Numbered from the stretch's first letter, positions 16,950 through 26,580 are shown. The stretch: DNA of 64,000 nucleotides from Nocardia sp. NBC_01327 (GCF_035958815.1 NZ_CP108383.1:1798001-1862000), one strand, 5' to 3'. The notes: a model not told the origin generated them from the letters alone. Numbers and translations: made by a program.

Positions 16950-18278
16950 ATGAGACGCCGGATCCTGCTGTCGATGGTGGCCGCGCTCACCCTCACCACG
17001 CTGATCCTCGGTGTGCCGCTGTCGTTCACGGCGTGGCAGTGGGTCGAGGACATCACCCGCAACGAACTGCGCAATCGGCTCGATCGGATCGCGGTGGAGG
17101 TGGTGGCGCAGGAGAAGGACGACGGTCTGGTGCACGGGGAACTCGACCTGCGCTCGGTGCGGCCGCTGATTCCGGAGGACGGGCAGCTGACGATCGTCTA
17201 TCCGACGCCGCAGGACAATGCCTCCCGTGTCGACGTCGGCGCCACTGCGGTGTCGGATCCGCTGGCGGAGTCCCTCGCCATGGGCACCTCGGGTTCGCTG
17301 CGGCTGGAAACGCCTGCCGCGCCGATGCATTCGATGCAGCGGCAGGCGCTGGGCGCGGTGGCGGCGCTGGTGCTCATCTCGCTGGGCGCGGGTATCGCGG
17401 TGGCGGTGGTGACCGCGCGCCGGGTGGCCGATCCGCTGCGTGATGTGGCGGCGCGGGCGGCGCGGCTGGCCATGGGTGATTTCCGCGCCGATTCGCGCAG
17501 GCACGGGATCACCGAGCTGGATCGCGTCTCGGACGTATTGGATTCGGCGACAGTCGAAATCGCGGGTCGTCTGCAACGCGAGCACGCGCTGGTCGCGGAT
17601 GTGTCGCATCAGCTGCGCAGCCGGCTGACCGCGGTGCGCCTGCGCCTGGACGAACTCTCCACGCACAGTGATCCGGCGGTGGTGCACGAGGCGGAAGAGG
17701 CTATGGCACAGGTGGATCGGCTCACCGGCGCCATCGACGAACTCGTGCGGGCTTCTCGCGACGAGGGTGCGGCCGATCGCGATCCGGTGCCGGTGGTGGC
17801 GGAATTGCGTGGCGTGGTGGCGGAATGGCGGCATCCCTTCGCCGAGGCGGGCCGCAAACTGGTGCTGCTGGGCGATCCGACCCTGCGCGCGCCGGTGACC
17901 GGTTCCCGATTGCGCGAGGCGCTCGCGGTGCTGGTCGACAATGCCCTCATGCACGGCGGCGGCACCTGCACGGTATCGGTGCGCACGGTCACCGGTGGCA
18001 TCGCCGATCGCGAACCGCTGGTCTGCGTCGAGGTCGCCGACGAAGGTGACGGTGTGCGTGACGAACTCGCACCCCACATCTTCGACCGCGGTTTCTCCGC
18101 CGCCGGATCCACGGGCGTCGGACTGGCCTTGGCCCGCGCCCTCATCGAAGCCGACGGCGGCCGCATGGAACTGCAGCGCCGCCGCCCGGCCCTGTTCGCG
18201 GTCTTCCTCGGCTCCACCGGCGGCTCGGCAGCCAGCGCGGCCCGCGCCGCCACCGGCCCCATCACCGAACCGCGCTGA
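16950..18278 (+). CDS. Sensor histidine kinase
   Basis: 442 residues from the ATG at 16950; GTG 16878 would add 24 residues of low-quality sequence including a GAGCGAAGCGAG repeat, so the shorter form is preferred. Order: membrane segment (MVAALTLTTLILGVPLSF), extracytoplasmic sensor about residues 30-130, second membrane segment (ALGAVAALVLISLGAGIA), HAMP, phospho-acceptor His220 in DVSHQLRSRL, N-box (LVDNALMHGG) and ATPase G-boxes (VADEGDGV; STGVGLALARAL). It pairs with the adjacent regulator. The SHQLR H-box is a frequent actinobacterial variant. The signal sensed is unknown. Confidence 0.9.
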   Translation: MRRRILLSMVAALTLTTLILGVPLSFTAWQWVEDITRNELRNRLDRIAVEVVAQEKDDGLVHGELDLRSVRPLIPEDGQLTIVYPTPQDNASRVDVGATAVSDPLAESLAMGTSGSLRLETPAAPMHSMQRQALGAVAALVLISLGAGIAVAVVTARRVADPLRDVAARAARLAMGDFRADSRRHGITELDRVSDVLDSATVEIAGRLQREHALVADVSHQLRSRLTAVRLRLDELSTHSDPAVVHEAEEAMAQVDRLTGAIDELVRASRDEGAADRDPVPVVAELRGVVAEWRHPFAEAGRKLVLLGDPTLRAPVTGSRLREALAVLVDNALMHGGGTCTVSVRTVTGGIADREPLVCVEVADEGDGVRDELAPHIFDRGFSAAGSTGVGLALARALIEADGGRMELQRRRPALFAVFLGSTGGSAASAARAATGPITEPR

Positions 18279-18388
18279 GTTCCGGGATTGTTTTCTATCG
18301 GTTCTCTAACCATTCGTTAGCGGGGGCTGAGAAGTCGCTGCATACCTTCGGATTCGTCAGGACAGGCAGGCGAGACGAAGGAGAAGCT

Positions 18389-18799
18389 ATGCAGAAGTCG
18401 ACAGTGCGGCGCGGAGCGATGGCCGGTGGGTTCGCGGGAGTCGCGTTGGTTGCCGCGTTGATCGTCCCCGCGGCGGCGAATGCGGCTGCGCCGGAGGCGA
18501 CCTCGGGAGCCGCCCAGGCGGTGGATGCGCCCCGCGTCGTGCAGCCGGGAAACAGCATCGAGGTGGGGCCGGACCGGTACGCGCCCGGCGATCCGTCGCA
18601 AACGGTGATCGTGACCCAGGACCGCGACGGCAATGTCAGCGTGCTGCCGGGTCAGCCCGGCCAACTGCCGCCCGGAGCGGTCCTCGCCACCCCGATGCCG
18701 GGCGATCAGCCCCGCGTGACCCTGGTCCCGCGCGACGGCATTCCGGCGCTGCCGACCGCCCCGGCGCTGACCGCACCGTCCTCGGGCAGCGCGGGCTGA
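18389..18799 (+). CDS. Small secreted protein between two two-component systems
   Basis: 136 residues with a clear Sec signal peptide (basic MQKSTVRRG, hydrophobic FAGVALVAALIVPAA, cleavage near ANAAAP at about residues 30-34). The mature part is Pro/Gly/Gln-rich with PGDPSQTVIVTQDRDGNVSV and ends in a Thr/Pro/Ser tail. GAAGGAGAAG lies just upstream of the ATG. No domain was recognised. Its place between two sensor-kinase operons makes an envelope or signal-accessory role possible (speculative). Confidence 0.75.
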   Translation: MQKSTVRRGAMAGGFAGVALVAALIVPAAANAAAPEATSGAAQAVDAPRVVQPGNSIEVGPDRYAPGDPSQTVIVTQDRDGNVSVLPGQPGQLPPGAVLATPMPGDQPRVTLVPRDGIPALPTAPALTAPSSGSAG

Positions 18800-19076
18800 G
18801 TCATCCCACGGGTCGGCCCGAGCTATCGCGCGGCAGGCTGCGTCCAGGGGATCGCGACTCGAGTCATCGGCGGCGCCGGATGTCTCACCCGGGCGCGCGA
18901 GTTGACCGGTCATGCGGACCGGGTTATCAGCGATGGGGGTGGATCGATCCGTCCGGCGGGCCGGGTCATCAGGGACGCCGGCGGGTCGATCGGTCGTGCG
19001 GACGGAATCACCGGTCGCACGGTGCGATCGGTTCGCTGACGGTTGGCTCACGGGTGGCGTCCGTATCGTCGGTGCC
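18800..19076. other. 277-bp gene-free stretch with degenerate GTCATC-type repeats
   Basis: No convincing gene is seen. Short degenerate words recur: GTCATCCC, GTCATCGG, GTCATGCGGACCGG, GTCATCAGGGACGCCGG, and GGTCGTGCGGACGG. These resemble, on the other strand, the GGATGAC units at 59673-59777. The last bases hold the -10-like TATCGT (19064-19069) of the prrA-like gene. Confidence 0.4.
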
Positions 19077-19766
19077 GTGAACAGTCCGCTGATCCTGGTT
19101 GTGGATGACGATGCACGGGTGCTGGCGTCGGTGGCGCGGGGGCTGCGACTGTCCGGTTTCGAGGTCGAGACCGCGACGGACGGAGCCACCGCGCTGCAGC
19201 GCATCACCGCCGGCGCACCGCAGGCCATGGTGCTGGATCTGAATATGCCGCTGCTGGACGGGGTGCAGGTGGTGACGGCCCTGCGCTCGTTCGGCAATGA
19301 CATTCCGATCTGTGTGCTCAGCGCCCGCGCGGAGGTGACCGACCGGATCGGCGCGCTCGAGGCCGGAGCCGACGACTATCTGACCAAGCCCTTCGATCTG
19401 GGTGAACTGGTGGCGCGCCTGCGCGCCATGCTGCGCCGCGCACCCGCTCCCGCGCACACCTCGGATCGAATCGTGGTGGGCCCGCTCACCATTCACCCCA
19501 GTGCCCGCCGCGCCTACGCCAACGATGTGCTGCTGGATCTGACCAAACGCGAATTCGACCTGCTGGCAGCGCTTTCCGCCGCGCCCGGCCAGGTCTTCAC
19601 CCGCGCCCAGCTGCTGGATCGGGTGTGGGGCTACGACTTCGAAACCCAGACGAAAGTGGTCGACGTGTTCGTCTCCTACCTGCGCCGCAAGATCGAGTCC
19701 ACCGGCTGCCCGCGCCTGGTGCACACCGTGCGCGGCGTCGGTTTCGTCCTGAGGGCGGACGCATGA
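19077..19766 (+). CDS. prrA: PrrA-like response regulator
   Basis: 229 residues. Receiver ([20 protein letters not shown]; phospho-acceptor Asp54 in [28 protein letters not shown]) and OmpR-type winged helix ([32 protein letters not shown]). From memory the GLRLSGFEV and [12 protein letters not shown] stretches match mycobacterial PrrA, a regulator essential in M. tuberculosis. GTG 19077 follows TATCGT by 7 nt and is the family start. The kinase follows after 100 bp. Confidence 0.87.
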   Translation: MNSPLILVVDDDARVLASVARGLRLSGFEVETATDGATALQRITAGAPQAMVLDLNMPLLDGVQVVTALRSFGNDIPICVLSARAEVTDRIGALEAGADDYLTKPFDLGELVARLRAMLRRAPAPAHTSDRIVVGPLTIHPSARRAYANDVLLDLTKREFDLLAALSAAPGQVFTRAQLLDRVWGYDFETQTKVVDVFVSYLRRKIESTGCPRLVHTVRGVGFVLRADA

Positions 19767-19866
19767 GTCGCGTGTGTACCGGGCCTGTTCATCTCCCTAC
19801 ATCCCCCGCCACAGCTTCGTCCCGCGGACCCGTGCACGGAATCCGTTTCAGCTGGGGAGTTTCGAC

Positions 19867-21264
19867 GTGAAGCGGCAGTTGTCCCTGCGCACGCGCGTCG
19901 CGCTGGCGAGCGCGGCCACCGCGGCGGTTGTGGTGGCGGTGATGAGCGTTGTCCTGTTCGCGGTGGCGAGCAGTGACGCACGGTCGCAGGTGGGTTCGGT
20001 GGTGGACGCCATTGCCATCAACCCGGCGCAGACCATCGTCACCACCGAAGGGCCGAATGGTTCGGGTGCTGGAACGGGAGTCCCGGCGTTGCCTACTTCG
20101 CCCGGACAGTGGCAGGAGAGCCAACAGCGTCCGCAGACGTCCGCACCGAGCCCGGCAACAACCGCACCAGGACCGGCAGCGTCCGCGCCGAGCCCGTCGG
20201 TGCCCGCGCCGGGACCGGTGGTACTCGCGCCGGGTTCGGAGTACGCGCGCACGCTGCCTGTGGACGGGCAGACCGTGGTGCTGGCTGTACCCCGCACGGT
20301 GGCAACGGATTCGGCGGCCAAGCAGCGCACCCGGATCATCGGTATCGGCCTGGCCGGGACCGCACTGGCTGCCCTGCTCGGCTGGTTCTTCGCCTCCCGC
20401 GCCGTAGCCCCGCTGCGCCGCCTGACCGCCGAGACGGCCGGGCTCGGCGACCGGCTCACGCTCGATCCGCCGCAGCATCCGGTCGCAAGCGAGACAACGG
20501 AATTGGCCGAAGCCATGAATGTCATGCTCGGCCGGATCTCCGCCGAACGCCGCCACACCAGCGAAGCCCTGGTCACCGCAAGGGATTTCGCCGCCACCGC
20601 CGCACACGAATTGCGCACACCGCTGACAGCCATGCGCACCGATCTGCAGGTGCTGCGGTCCATGCCGCTGTCGGAAGCCGAGCGCACGGAGATCCTGGAC
20701 GAGGTGCTCGCCGGGCAGCAAGCAGTCGAGTCAGCGCTGTACGCCTTGGAGCGCCTGGCCGTAGGCGATCTGACCACCGAATCCGATTGGGAGGATGTCG
20801 ATCTGGGCCAGCTCGTCGACCAGGTCGTGGAGGACGCCCGCCGCTCGAACCCCGGGGTGACTATCACCGCCGACGGCGTCGAGCCCATCCGCCTGCGCGG
20901 ACTGGCCGCCGGCCTGCGCTCGGTGATCGAGAACGCCGTCACCAACGCCATCCGACACGGCAACGCCACCCGAATCGAAATCGCCGCCCGCCCAAGCGAT
21001 GACACCATCTACCTCACCATCGACGACAACGGCTCCGGCATCCCCGAACCCGACCGCACCCGAGTCTTCGACCGCTTCCACCGCGCCAGCCCCACCCCCG
21101 GCAGCGGCTTGGGCCTAGCCCTCGTCGCCCAACAGGCCCGCCTCCACGGCGGCACAGCCACAATCACCGACAGCCCCCTGGGCGGCGCGAGCCTCACTGT
21201 CACGCTGGCACTCCGGCCCCCGAGTCCCAATGCGCCGGTGCCCGGGGAACAGAGCGAGAAATGA
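19867..21264 (+). CDS. prrB: PrrB-like sensor histidine kinase
   Basis: 465 residues. Order: N-terminal membrane segment (ASAATAAVVVAVMSVVLFAV), an extracytoplasmic region with a long Pro/Ala/Ser-rich insert (about residues 60-125), a second membrane segment (IGIGLAGTALAALLGWFFA), HAMP, phospho-acceptor His247 in AAHELRTPLTAMRTDLQVL, N-box and G-boxes (IDDNGSGIPEPDRTRVFDRF; GSGLGLALVAQQARLHGG). The kinase core matches mycobacterial PrrB as recalled; the Pro/Ser insert does not. GTG 19867 follows GGGGAG; an upstream in-frame start at 19774 is less likely. It should phosphorylate the adjacent PrrA-like regulator. Confidence 0.87.
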   Translation: MKRQLSLRTRVALASAATAAVVVAVMSVVLFAVASSDARSQVGSVVDAIAINPAQTIVTTEGPNGSGAGTGVPALPTSPGQWQESQQRPQTSAPSPATTAPGPAASAPSPSVPAPGPVVLAPGSEYARTLPVDGQTVVLAVPRTVATDSAAKQRTRIIGIGLAGTALAALLGWFFASRAVAPLRRLTAETAGLGDRLTLDPPQHPVASETTELAEAMNVMLGRISAERRHTSEALVTARDFAATAAHELRTPLTAMRTDLQVLRSMPLSEAERTEILDEVLAGQQAVESALYALERLAVGDLTTESDWEDVDLGQLVDQVVEDARRSNPGVTITADGVEPIRLRGLAAGLRSVIENAVTNAIRHGNATRIEIAARPSDDTIYLTIDDNGSGIPEPDRTRVFDRFHRASPTPGSGLGLALVAQQARLHGGTATITDSPLGGASLTVTLALRPPSPNAPVPGEQSEK

Positions 21265-21412
21265 CAAAGACAAAAGATGCCCGGACGAGAAACGAAAACG
21301 AGAAACGACATAACGGGGAGCGGCGAAAGGTAAAAGTCAGATGGTCTGAATAGCCTTATATCACAACGGAATTCGCCTTCCCGAGTCTGTTTTCCGGGAG
21401 TAGAATAAAGGC

Positions 21413-22921
21413 ATGGAATCAGGGGGAGAATCCGCAATCGCGACCGGTGCAGCCGCACTGGCCGCCGCGGTCGAATCCCTCACCACTCTGCCGTTGATTC
21501 CTTTGCCGGACACCGACATTGTCGCGTTGATGCAGCAGATCGAGACCAGCACCCGCCGGTTGGCATCGGTACAACGGGATCTGATCGTGCAAGCCTGCGC
21601 GCGTTCCTTGCCCGCCCTCAACGGGTCCGGTAGTCCGGCGTTGTATCTGCAATCGGTGCTGCACATTTCGCACGGGGACGCGATCAACCGGTGGCGCACC
21701 GCTGAGGATCTCGCGGTGTGGCATCGGGTCGGTGACGAAGTCGACCCGGCCCCGGTCCTGCCGAACGCCGCCCAAGCCCTCGACGAGGGGGCGATCTCCC
21801 TCGATCATGTGCGGGTGATCCGGCAGGTGATGAACCGGTTGCCCGGCAAGGTCCCTGCCGAGGCTCGCGCGTATGCCGAGCAGGAGTTGGCTCGGCAGGC
21901 GCGCGCCCTGGATCCGACGCACCTGCCGAGGATCGGGGAGATGATCCTGGGCTACCTCGACCCGGACGGCAAACTCACCGAGGACGCCGACCGGCAGAAC
22001 CAGCGCAGCGCGGTCCTGAGCCCGCAACGCTACGACCTGATGTCCACCCTCACTGTCGAGCTCACCCCGGATGCCCGTGCGGCTTTCGATGCCGTCATGG
22101 CGAAGCTCGCGCGCCCGGGCATGTGCAACCCTGCGGACAAGGAAAGCCCGTGGGCTGAGGATGAGGACAACCCGGTGCCCCGGGACGTGCTGGAAGCTTG
22201 CGCCGCCCGTGACGAGCGCAGCAAGGCCCAACGCCAGCATGATGCGTTGCTGGCGGTGTTGCACCCGGATTTCAACCCCGCCAAGCTCGGCTCTCATCGC
22301 GGCCTGCCGGTGTCGACGATCATGACCATCGACATCGAAGATGTCGAACGCGCCTCGGGGGTAGCGACCCTGGCCACCGGTGGGCACATCCCGGTCGAGA
22401 ACGCCCTTGCGTTGATGGCCCGCGACTCCAAGACGTTCGTCCTCGTGAAGAACAAGAACGGGATGCCCCTGCATATCGGGGAAATCCGGTTGGCGAACCC
22501 GGCACAACGGTTGGCGTTGATCGCCACCGAACGCGGGTGCACCCGCCCGGGGTGCTCGGCCCCGGCGAGTATGGCTGCGGCCCATCATGTGACCGAGTTC
22601 AGCAAGGGCGGCCCCACCGATATCGAGAACCTGACCTTGGCGTGCGATCACTGCCACGCTCTGGTGAAGGATGGCCCACGCGGGTGGAAGACGATCAAGC
22701 TGGGTGAGGATTCGGACTTTCCGGGTCGTACGGCGTGGATCGCTCCGGCGCATGTGGATCCGTCCCGGACTCCGCGGGTCAATCACTTGCATCATCCGGC
22801 CGAGTTGTTGACCGAGGCTCCGCCCTCGCTGCGGCCTCGCAGGGTGTGTCATGCCTCGGGGCTGTCACCTGTTCGGTACCGGGTGCTCCGCCGGGCCATC
22901 ACACCCCCACCGCGACAATAG
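21413..22921 (+). CDS. DUF222 / HNH endonuclease (13E12 repeat family)
   Basis: 502 residues. The N-terminal two thirds is a DUF222-type domain (SHGDAINRWRTAEDL; ALDEGAISLDHVRVIRQVM), the C-terminus an HNH nuclease with paired cysteines (CTRPGC), His-rich core (AAAHHVTEFSKGGPTDIENL) and CDHCH, which give metal and zinc sites. These 13E12-type genes are multi-copy and behave like mobile or phage-target elements in mycobacteria. TAGAAT (21401-21406) lies 6 nt before the ATG, in an unusually A-rich upstream stretch (21255-21400). TTG and CGG codons are more frequent than in neighbours, consistent with transfer. A large inverted repeat follows directly. The DNA target is unknown. Confidence 0.88.
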   Translation: MESGGESAIATGAAALAAAVESLTTLPLIPLPDTDIVALMQQIETSTRRLASVQRDLIVQACARSLPALNGSGSPALYLQSVLHISHGDAINRWRTAEDLAVWHRVGDEVDPAPVLPNAAQALDEGAISLDHVRVIRQVMNRLPGKVPAEARAYAEQELARQARALDPTHLPRIGEMILGYLDPDGKLTEDADRQNQRSAVLSPQRYDLMSTLTVELTPDARAAFDAVMAKLARPGMCNPADKESPWAEDEDNPVPRDVLEACAARDERSKAQRQHDALLAVLHPDFNPAKLGSHRGLPVSTIMTIDIEDVERASGVATLATGGHIPVENALALMARDSKTFVLVKNKNGMPLHIGEIRLANPAQRLALIATERGCTRPGCSAPASMAAAHHVTEFSKGGPTDIENLTLACDHCHALVKDGPRGWKTIKLGEDSDFPGRTAWIAPAHVDPSRTPRVNHLHHPAELLTEAPPSLRPRRVCHASGLSPVRYRVLRRAITPPPRQ

Positions 22922-22989
22922 ATTTCCCGCCTCGTGTCACCGACAGGATCATCCTGTCGGTGCTAGAGGTCGTTGCCGAACATGGGTTT

Positions 22990-23446
22990 TCGGGTTCTTG
23001 TTCTTCGATCCCTTGTTTCGGGGCGTCCTTGTTCTTGAATCTTTGGTCTTTTCGTCTTTGTCTGTGAAACCGGACCACAGCCGGTCGACCCCGCTGGTAC
23101 CGCAGGTATCTCCTTGGCCCGGAAGGTCAACCGGGTACCCCTCCCGAGGTCACCAGCACGGCCATCTCGGGCCCTGCCCGCACCCGGTGACCCAGTACCG
23201 CCTTTCGGCGCAAGCAACCCAGGTGCACCGACGGCTTCTATACCGAAACCGTCGGTGCACCTGGGTTGCTTGCCTCCCGGGCAGGGTTGATCAGCACGGG
23301 GTGCGGGCAAAGCCCGAGATGGCCGTGCTGGGCACGCTGGGAGGGGTACCCGGTTTACCTCCCGCGGTCGGGGAGCCACCTGCGGTACCAGCTCGGTCGA
23401 CCGGCTGTGGTCCCGTTCTCGAGAACAAGACCAAGGACAAGAACGG
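22990..23446. repeat. Large imperfect inverted repeat downstream of the HNH gene
   Basis: This fills the 533-bp gene-free gap 22922-23454. Perfectly paired blocks, all in register: 23072-23090 with 23395-23413 (19 bp), 23094-23107 with 23378-23391 (14 bp), 23131-23145 with 23339-23353 (15 bp), 23153-23172 with 23312-23331 (20 bp), 23175-23185 with 23299-23309 (11 bp), and the tip 23211-23234 with 23249-23272 (24 bp, 14-nt loop). Weaker outer pairing of CTTG/CAAG-rich sequence reaches about 22990 and 23446. Co-ordinate sums stay within 2, so it is one old palindrome, not scattered hairpins. No gene is seen inside. It could be a foldback mobile element, a nuclease target or a structured RNA. 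Confidence 0.85.
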
Positions 23447-23454
23447 GTGGGGGT

Positions 23455-23997
23455 CTAGCTGTGGCCGAGTTGTTCTTCGTTGATGAGGTCTTCGAACTCT
23501 TCGGTGAGTTCCTTCATTTCGTCGGGGAAGACCCAGCGGCGCATGGCGTAGAAGCGGAATGCCATCTGCAGGAGGTTGCCGATGATGAAGGCGCTGAAGA
23601 AGTCTGCGACGTTCTCTACGGTGAAACTCACATTCGGCTGGCGCAGGTCGAAGACGTAGCTGGAGATATAGAGCGGGAGGCTGGCCAGGAGTACGCCGAT
23701 ACCGCTCACTGCGAAGAACAGCAGTGCCTCGTGATGCTTCTCGCGGCCGCCGCGCTTGTCGAAGGTCCATTCGCGATTGAGGATGTAGGACACGATGACG
23801 GCGATGGTGCCGGACAGGATGCGGGCGATCGTCGGCTTGGTGTCCAGTACGGTCCACTTCAGCAGGTAGAAAATGCCGATATCGATAACGAAGGTCGTCG
23901 CACCGACAATGGCGAACTTGAGCAGTTCGGAATGCCGGTCTGCGAGGTCCCGCAACGGTGTGGGCAGGACGTTTATGACCTTGTCGACAAATGACAC
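23455..23997 (-). CDS. GtrA-family membrane protein
   Basis: 180 residues with four membrane segments (LLKFAIVGATTFVIDIGIFY; ILSGTIAVIVSYILNREWTF; LLFFAVSGIGVLLASLPLYI; FSAFIIGNLLQMAFRFYAMR) and the GtrA signature including NREWTF and a C-terminal RRWVF. GtrA proteins are thought to flip or help transfer polyprenyl-linked sugars in cell-envelope glycosylation. GTG 23997 has TAGACT 6 nt upstream. It is divergent from purK, as in M. tuberculosis (Rv3277 region). Its stop lies 9 bp from the edge of the inverted repeat. Confidence 0.9.
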   Translation of the reverse strand: MSFVDKVINVLPTPLRDLADRHSELLKFAIVGATTFVIDIGIFYLLKWTVLDTKPTIARILSGTIAVIVSYILNREWTFDKRGGREKHHEALLFFAVSGIGVLLASLPLYISSYVFDLRQPNVSFTVENVADFFSAFIIGNLLQMAFRFYAMRRWVFPDEMKELTEEFEDLINEEQLGHS

Positions 23998-24060
23998 CAG
24001 ACGAGTCTACGTCGCTCATCGATGCTGAGACCAACCCGCGGGGGGTGGGGGGTGGGTGCC

Positions 24061-25284
24061 ATGACAACATTTACGAACGTGAGCGCACGTTCCTTCGATA
24101 GTTCCGCGATGCCCACCGTCACCATGATCGGTGGCGGCCAGCTCGCGCGCATGACCCATCAGGCGGCCATTGCGCTGGGCCAGCGGCTGCGAGTGCTGGC
24201 CGAGCGGCCCGACGACCCGGCCGCGCAGGTGACCCCGGATGTCGTCTACGGCAGCCACAACGATCTGGCGGCGCTGCGCAAAGCGGCCGTCGGCTCGTAT
24301 GCGCTGACCTTCGACCACGAGGGCGTGCCGACCGAGCATCTCGAGGCGCTCATCGCGGAGGGCGTGAATGTGCAGCCGCCGCCGAGCGCGCTCATCTTCG
24401 CCCAGGACAAGCTGATCATGCGCCGCAAGCTGGCCGAGCTGGGTGTGCCGAGTCCGGCGTTCGCCGAGGTCTCCTCGGTCGCCGATGCGGTGGCGTTCGC
24501 CGATGCGCACGGCTGGCCGTTCGTGCTGAAGGCCGTGCGCGGCGGTTATGACGGCCGCGGCGTGTGGATGCCCGCAGATGCCGCCGAGACCGAGCGCATT
24601 GTCACCGATCAGCTGGCGCACGGTGTTTCGCTGCTCGCCGAGACCAAGGTGGATTTGAAGCGCGAGCTGTCTGCCATGGTGGCCCGGTCCCCGTTCGGTC
24701 AGGCCGCCGCCTGGCCGGTGGTGGAGACCGTGCAGCGCAATGGTCAGTGCGCGGTGGTCATCGCGCCCGCGCCCGGCCTGTCCGAGCGCAAGGCGACCGA
24801 GGCCGAGGCCCTGGCGCTGCGCCTGGCGGCCGAACTCGGCGTCACCGGAGCCATGGCCGTCGAGCTCTTCGAAACCCACTCCGGTGAGCTGCTGGTGAAC
24901 GAGCTGGCCATGCGCCCACACAATTCCGGCCACTGGGGCATGGACGGCGCCTGCACCGGTCAGTTCGAGCAGCATCTGCGGGCGGTCCTGGACTATCCGC
25001 TCGGCTCGACCGCCGCGCTGGCTCCGGTCACCGTGATGTCGAACATTCTCGGCGCTGCCGAGGCCCCGGAGATGTCCATGGACGAGCGCCTGCACCACCT
25101 GGCGGCCCGCCTGCCGGAGGCGAAGGTGCACCTCTACGGCAAGGGCGAGCGCCCCGATCGCAAGATCGGCCACATCAATATTCTCGGCGACGACCTCGAC
25201 AGCACTCGCGAGAAGGCGGAGCGCGCGGCGTACTGGATGTCGCACGCGATTTGGACCGACGGATGGGATCCGCATCATGACTGA
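24061..25284 (+). CDS. purK: N5-carboxyaminoimidazole ribonucleotide synthase PurK
   Basis: 407 residues from ATG 24061; an internal ATG at 24109 ([15 protein letters not shown]) is the shorter family start, but actinobacterial PurK often has such an N-terminal extension. ATP-grasp fold: [42 protein letters not shown] (ATP loop), and [13 protein letters not shown] (metal-binding). It makes N5-CAIR from AIR, ATP and bicarbonate in purine synthesis. It overlaps purE by 8 nt, which indicates translational coupling. Confidence 0.94.
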   Translation: MTTFTNVSARSFDSSAMPTVTMIGGGQLARMTHQAAIALGQRLRVLAERPDDPAAQVTPDVVYGSHNDLAALRKAAVGSYALTFDHEGVPTEHLEALIAEGVNVQPPPSALIFAQDKLIMRRKLAELGVPSPAFAEVSSVADAVAFADAHGWPFVLKAVRGGYDGRGVWMPADAAETERIVTDQLAHGVSLLAETKVDLKRELSAMVARSPFGQAAAWPVVETVQRNGQCAVVIAPAPGLSERKATEAEALALRLAAELGVTGAMAVELFETHSGELLVNELAMRPHNSGHWGMDGACTGQFEQHLRAVLDYPLGSTAALAPVTVMSNILGAAEAPEMSMDERLHHLAARLPEAKVHLYGKGERPDRKIGHINILGDDLDSTREKAERAAYWMSHAIWTDGWDPHHD

Positions 25285-25780
25285 CACCGCGCAGGTAGGC
25301 CTGATCATGGGCAGCGACTCCGACTGGCCCACCATGGTGGCCGCGGCAGAAGCCTTGGCCGAGTTCGGAATTCGCTTCGAGGTCGGTGTCGTCTCGGCGC
25401 ACCGCACCCCCCAGCGCATGCTCGACTACGCCAAAGAGGCTGCGGGCCGCGGCATTCAGGTCATCATCGCCGGCGCGGGCGGTGCCGCCCACCTCCCCGG
25501 CATGGTCGCCTCCGCCACCCCGCTCCCCGTCATCGGCGTCCCCGTCCCCCTCAAGCACCTCGACGGTATGGACTCCCTCCTGTCCATCGTCCAGATGCCC
25601 GGCGGCGTCCCGGTGGCCACCGTCTCCATCGGCGGCGCGCGCAACGCGGGCCTGCTCGCCGTCCGCATCCTCGGCGCCACCGACCCCGAATTGCGTTCCC
25701 GCATGGCCCAGTTCCAGGCCGACCTGGAAAAGATGGTCATCGAAAAAGACGCCGCCCTCCGCGCCCAGCTGCTGGGTTAG
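25277..25780 (+). CDS. purE: N5-CAIR mutase PurE
   Basis: 167 residues, class I PurE. Substrate-binding motifs [30 protein letters not shown] and [20 protein letters not shown] are intact. It converts N5-CAIR to CAIR, directly after PurK. The start lies inside the purK 3' end. Its stop overlaps the stop of the convergent membrane-protein gene (shared TTAG at 25777-25780). Confidence 0.95.
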   Translation: MTDTAQVGLIMGSDSDWPTMVAAAEALAEFGIRFEVGVVSAHRTPQRMLDYAKEAAGRGIQVIIAGAGGAAHLPGMVASATPLPVIGVPVPLKHLDGMDSLLSIVQMPGGVPVATVSIGGARNAGLLAVRILGATDPELRSRMAQFQADLEKMVIEKDAALRAQLLG

Positions 25781-26580
25781 CCCGCGAAGGTCCAGCGCGC
25801 CCTGGGCCCGTACGGAGCGGTCAGCATGGCCTCGAGCTGTGCGGGCGTGACCGTGCGCCGGGCATCACTGTTCTCGACCATGAAGGTCAAGGTCGAGAAC
25901 AGCGCGTTCGCGTCTTGATTCCAGGCCTTCGGCCGCAGGGTGTAGCGGCGGTCGCTCGCCTTGGAATAGGTGCTCGGGTCGTGGATGCGAAAACTGATGT
26001 AGGGCTGCTGATTTCGGTCCGCCGTTGTCCGGCCCCGCAGCACGACGACCTGCTCCCACGGAATTCGCCAGCGGTCACCCAGTGCGAGGTAGTCGGTGGT
26101 GAGCACCAGCGGCCGCTGCCTGGCGAAGCCCAGGACGCCGATCACGACGCAGACGGTGACGAGCACGGCCCCGACGACGGTCAGAGCGGGGAGGTGAGCG
26201 TCGATGCCCACCAGCGTAATTCCGGTCATCATGGCGATCACGACCGGAAGCACCACGATGCTGAAGTCGTTCCGCATCCGATATCGCAGCAGCACGCCCT
26301 GGTCGATCTGTTCGATCACGGCACTCGGCTTGCCGAATATCAGTGTGAGCGGAATGAACAGGGCGATCGGGTCGAAGAAGACCGCGAAGCCGGCCGGTAT
26401 GTGCCCGGCCCAGGCGCCGAAAGTGATTTTGGCGGCTACCGCCCACAGGCACAGCACGATGAAGAAGCCGATTGTCTTCGTGCTATCGCCGGCCTCGGCG
26501 GGGGCTTCCCAGCGCAATATCCACTGATACGCGGGCGGCGTCGACGCATTGCCGGGAATCGCGGGGTATTGCGTGCTCAT
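25777..26580 (-). CDS. Hypothetical membrane protein (possible PH-like domain)
   Basis: 267 residues from ATG 26580. Four hydrophobic segments: [57 protein letters not shown] and [20 protein letters not shown]. They surround a strand-rich piece, and a soluble C-terminal part follows ([29 protein letters not shown]) that looks like a bacterial PH-type fold (inference). TACGCT lies 8 nt upstream of the start on this strand. Function unknown; convergent with purE. Confidence 0.78.
   Translation of the reverse strand: MSTQYPAIPGNASTPPAYQWILRWEAPAEAGDSTKTIGFFIVLCLWAVAAKITFGAWAGHIPAGFAVFFDPIALFIPLTLIFGKPSAVIEQIDQGVLLRYRMRNDFSIVVLPVVIAMMTGITLVGIDAHLPALTVVGAVLVTVCVVIGVLGFARQRPLVLTTDYLALGDRWRIPWEQVVVLRGRTTADRNQQPYISFRIHDPSTYSKASDRRYTLRPKAWNQDANALFSTLTFMVENSDARRTVTPAQLEAMLTAPYGPRARWTFAG

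Noticed and set aside
21255..21412. A-rich stretch considered as a transposon end or tRNA remnant
   Set aside because: No tRNA cloverleaf, terminal repeat or target duplication could be seen; kept only as a probable promoter region of the HNH gene.
23072..23413. Inverted repeat considered as an ordinary bidirectional terminator or as a CRISPR-like array
   Set aside because: It is far too long for a terminator and has one mirror axis, not direct repeats with spacers.
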